From NCBI GenBank assembly GCA_006384855.1, contig VCJN01000308.1, forward strand, positions 434,001 through 498,000: a DNA stretch of 64,000 bases, written 5' to 3'. The translations under genes were made by a program, and so were the position numbers. The notes beneath the pieces are model-generated. The model was not told the DNA's origin, ran no database searches, and saw only the letters and a list, made by a program, of their open reading frames with translations. Position 1 is the stretch's first letter. Every line of letters begins with the position of its first letter. Shown piece after piece: positions 60,904 through 64,000 of this stretch. The stretch is from Tetraselmis striata. Lineage: Eukaryota > Chlorophyta > Chlorodendrophyceae > Chlorodendrales > Chlorodendraceae.

Positions 60904-62080
60904 AAGCCTCGTGTAGGATGGGACTTTTCATCTAGCGTGCAACAGAGTGCAGATACTTACAATAATCGTGCAAATGTGAATAAATGTAACAGTACGTGGG
61001 AGGCGCACTACGGCATGGACGATTCGGGTTTTCTAAGCTTACATTGACAGGACAAGCCATGTTGTCACGCGCTGCTTCATATTTTGGCACGTGGAACAAG
61101 TAGGGATCATAAGTGCGGCGGGGTGAGGGGTGTGGGCGCGTGAGAGTGCTGACGTGCACAAGTGGAGGCGGATGCAAGACTGAGCTCACCCGCACGGGAT
61201 CAAGCTGCAAGCGCCACCCCTACCTATGAAGATGCGCGAGTGCTTGGAGCGTAGAATTACAAGATATGTGGGCTAAGAAATCAACAGGGGTGCAGGGTGG
61301 AAATTGGGCGATAGGTGGGGCCGGATTAAAGAGGGCGCGCCGTGTAATGTACTCGTATGAGTCCTAAGCACTGGCGATGGCAGCTATGCCCCACAGATGT
61401 CGAAGCGACCAGCGAAGGTATAATGGATACTATATATCCACACATCTACGTATGTTTAAAATTATGTGGACGTGGGTGCGGGGGACTGTGGGTGTGGGTG
61501 TGTATGGTGGCACTTCCTCGATTCTGGAATAAATTGTACATACTAGCTGATGTTAGCCACATACCCACATGGCGCTGCGAGTCGAGGCACAATCACTGGC
61601 ACGCAGTCCTGACAATTCTTTGTTGCGTTTGTTGCGCTGGAGGCGGGGCCGACGATGATTATCACGCGAAATGGATATTGTTTGTGGCTTAAAATATGTG
61701 CGTCGTTTCGAGTAGGAGTAGCAGCATGATATGATGTCGTCGTTGTCACTCGCGCCTATCATTGAATCAAGGATTATATGTGATGAGGATAGCTTAGTCG
61801 ATGGGAACAAGGGCAATTATTGAGTCAAAATGGGCACATTTCTGGACTCAAAATTGCACCGCCCCCCTTAACTCAAAATTGTATCCCTTTTGGGGGGTGC
61901 AAATTTGAGTTACGCCTAATACTGTACGAATGTACTGTGAAACTGGGCTTTGACAAGTTCCTCTTCTTGCCAACACCGTACGCGATACTATTCACCTAGC
62001 TAGTGAAATGAACCCGCACTATGTACTACACGCCTGTCCACCGCCCTTTGACTAGATGCGTCGCTACCCTTCCATGCTAA
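60904..62080. other. intergenic with a hairpin-forming inverted repeat
   Basis: No gene seen. 61846-61867 (ACTCAAAATTGCACCgCCCCCC) pairs with 61892-61912 across a 24-base loop that itself contains ACTCAAAATTG; a small foldback element is possible. Confidence 0.6.
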
Positions 62081-62089
62081 CCGTTTTTC

Positions 62090-63826
62090 TTGCCTCGAAT
62101 GCCACGCCGCCACTGTGCTTTTCACTCGTCTACCACTCGTAGGCTCCCACGCGCTTGTGTTCTTTCAAGCATGTTAACGCTTCTCGGTGCACAAAAGCAT
62201 GGCAGACCGTCCTCGCAGAGCAAGACGCACCTCTGCCCGCTTGCACAGTCATGTGCGCGGCATCTGCGGCTGCACTTGGTTTTGAACCAACGAGGGCTCT
62301 CGACACACTCGTAGTGACCCCCATCGCTCAAGATTCTCCGCAGATGCACTTGCGTTCGGGCAGGAGGGCGTCCCAGGCGCCAGTACCCACGACTCAACCC
62401 ATCAGGCCCTTGCAGCCGAGCGGTGGGCAACATCGAAGCGGACCGCTATGGCCCGGGGCCGGAGATTCGCAGCCTTCGCCTCACCGCGAGCCTCAGCCTG
62501 ACCCCCAAAGCCTCAAGGTGTGTCACCTTTGGACCCTCTCCCATGAGCGACTCCAACGGTACGCGAACTCGCATCTTCCCTCGCATATTTCATCAGGGCG
62601 CCGTGGGTTGCGTTAAGCGCACCTCGCCGTCGCGCATCTCGACATGAGTGGTGACACCCGCCACGTTCCCCACCCGTTTCGTGTTTTCGTCCTTGTCTGC
62701 CAACGACCTCTAACACCTCATGCACGATCCGCAGTACACGATGACCTCAGACTGCAGGGGAGGGGCAGGGACGAGAGCACGGTGAACATGCGGGCCTTCT
62801 TGGCCTCTGAAGACCACCGGCTTTTGTACAACGAGCTGCGGGGGATTTGCAACGAGTATGTCCAAGAAGCTCACCGATAGATGCGAATCTCGTCCCCTGG
62901 TAAACTGGCCCGGCAAAAACCCTCGTCATGGCAGATCCGGACTGCGGCTCGGATCCTGCCCATGTCGACGGCGTGGCCGGGGGGGGCGGGGGGGGGGGGG
63001 AGGGGGGGGGGGCTGCTCCTCATCATCTTTCTCAATTGCTGCGCGCCACTCACTGCCGTCGGTAGGGGGCGAGATGTGACAATTGTCGACGCCTTGAAGT
63101 TGGTTGTCGGACGAGCTAGGTGTCTCTCGGAGCACCTCGGCAAGCAACGTGGGTTCGTGTATGCGAGACAGCGAGAACCATGGCAGCGGCGAGAGATGCG
63201 GCACTGGAACCTGGAGGCCCACATTGGGGACGACGGGTACGTCCTCGCGGACGTCCATGCAGCGGTGGCTGAGGCCACCGCTGGCACGACATCCGAGCAA
63301 GAGATGCGGAGGGTGGAGAGATCGAATTGACCGTAAAGGGTTGGATTACCCGCATCTCCGCAGTGGGTGCATATGAACGGCCGCATTTCTCGCGTATAAA
63401 CCCGTCTACTGTCGCTCCTAGCTCTTGTAACGCTGCCCTAGGCAGGGATCCCTTTGTCGTTGTCACGTCGCCTTGGTTCACTCACCTGAATTTGCTCCTA
63501 CCGCTGCTGACGGCCTCCAAGGCGGAAATTTGTTGCGCGCAGATTCCGAGCACCTACTTGGCACAAGGCCCCCTCCCGCAAATGGACTACCTCCACAGTC
63601 TGTTGACAGCGGGTCGTGTACTTCTCATCGCGTCAAAGCACCCAAGAAACCCCGACACCAAGAGACACGCCTTGTGGTTGGTCGTCGGAAGAGATTCGGC
63701 GACTTTAAGGGCGCATCTCTCGGAGCACCTCGGCAAGCAACGACGTGGGTTCGTGTATGGTCCGTGACAGGGGATTCATGCAGCTTGAACTTCGCTGCCA
63801 TAGCTCCCTGGGCAATACCTCATTAA
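62090..63826 (+). CDS. unassigned open frames with an internal duplication
   Basis: Protein-like pieces on the plus strand include NMRAFLASEDHRLLYNELRG and ICNEYVQEAHR (to 62880), DALKLVVGRARCLSEHLGKQ (63073-63330) and HALWLVVGRD/LRAHLSEHLGKQRRGFVYG (to 63767). The last two are diverged copies of one segment. Frames shift between pieces and no family is recognised; opposite-strand frames are also open. A G run lies at 62989-63012. Confidence 0.3.
63091..63168 (+). repeat. direct repeat C, copy 1
   Basis: TCTCTCGGAGCACCTCGGCA and following bases to TGGGTTCGTGTATG match 63714-63758, the second copy having a 3-base insertion. Upstream GCCTTG..GTTGGT(T/C)GTCGG also matches. Confidence 0.85.
63670..63762 (+). 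repeat. direct repeat C, copy 2
   Basis: Partner of 63091-63168, about 590 bp downstream in the same orientation. Confidence 0.85.
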
Positions 63827-63926
63827 TCACAATCAACGATCATATAACAAATCATTCTCGACCGCAGATAAGAGTTAAATCGACTCATGTCCGACGATTT
63901 CACAAACCGCACATCCTTTGCTAGCG

Positions 63927-64000
63927 CGGCCGGGGCAGCGGGGCGGCAACGCGCGGCGGCCGGCGCAGCGGGGCGGCAACGCGTGGCGGCTGGGGCATGT
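63927..64000. repeat. 30-bp GC-rich tandem repeat running off the right edge
   Basis: About 2.5 units of GCAGCGGGGCGGCAACGCG plus flanking CGGC bases, period 30. It continues past the window. Confidence 0.85.

Noticed and set aside
61846-61912. Rho-independent terminator-like hairpin
   Set aside because: Bacterial terminators are not expected here; a foldback repeat is the better reading.

Overview
This is a gene-sparse, repeat-rich stretch of a eukaryotic nuclear genome. Genes are broken by many short introns with GTGAGT, GTGCGT or GTAAGT type donors, codons and intergenic DNA are GC-rich, and G/C homopolymer runs are common. A cupredoxin with a likely GPI tail, a GT47-like exostosin, a GNAT with a plastid-transit-like N-terminus and a Bardet-Biedl-type chaperonin together point to a flagellated photosynthetic protist, most likely a green alga. 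The lineage is inference; no rRNA or organelle sequence is present to test it.

Layout. 0-8.7 kb: poorly resolved possible coding sequence, then an unidentified intron-rich gene on the minus strand (6.7 to 3.0 kb). 8.7-11.6 kb: a complete 26S proteasome ATPase RPT6 gene. 11.85-13.3 kb: a 5'-truncated LINE with exact target duplications. 14-15.6 kb: an unidentified plus-strand gene. 16.6-18.1 kb: a GNAT acetyltransferase. 18.4 kb: a rearranged SINE. 19.2-20.2 kb: a small element with 21-bp perfect inverted ends.

21.5-33.75 kb is the centre of interest: a 12.2-kb element with 34-bp inverted terminal repeats and two divergent spliced genes. One encodes a 955-aa protein with an RNase-H-like, DUF7869-type core and is the candidate transposase. 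The other encodes a long protein ending in a domain that resembles DNA N6/N4 methyltransferases but has a degenerate catalytic motif. Three arrays of one 24-bp repeat sit inside introns of these two genes, and the arrays share a GGGACAAA motif with both element ends and with a palindrome in another intron. I know of no described transposon with this combination.

34-41 kb: non-coding repeats, a tRNA-derived SINE, a long GTGTGC/GT microsatellite and a broken retroelement with reverse transcriptase. 41.9-43.2 kb: exostosin-like glycosyltransferase. 44.9-45.9 kb: two-domain stellacyanin-like protein. 48-55 kb: weak genes, a 325-bp miniature LTR element (TRIM-like) with identical terminal repeats, dispersed repeats, and a LINE tail beside a SINE. 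56.2-60.6 kb: an eight-exon chaperonin-like gene of the BBS10/BBS12 type, with a SINE inserted just past its stop codon. 61-64 kb: repeats and unassigned sequence.

The host genes are unrelated housekeeping, trafficking and cell-surface genes and do not form a pathway. The unifying theme is mobile DNA: LINE, LINE-dependent SINE, TRIM, small inverted-repeat element and a large autonomous-looking inverted-repeat element all lie within 64 kb, several with legible target duplications.
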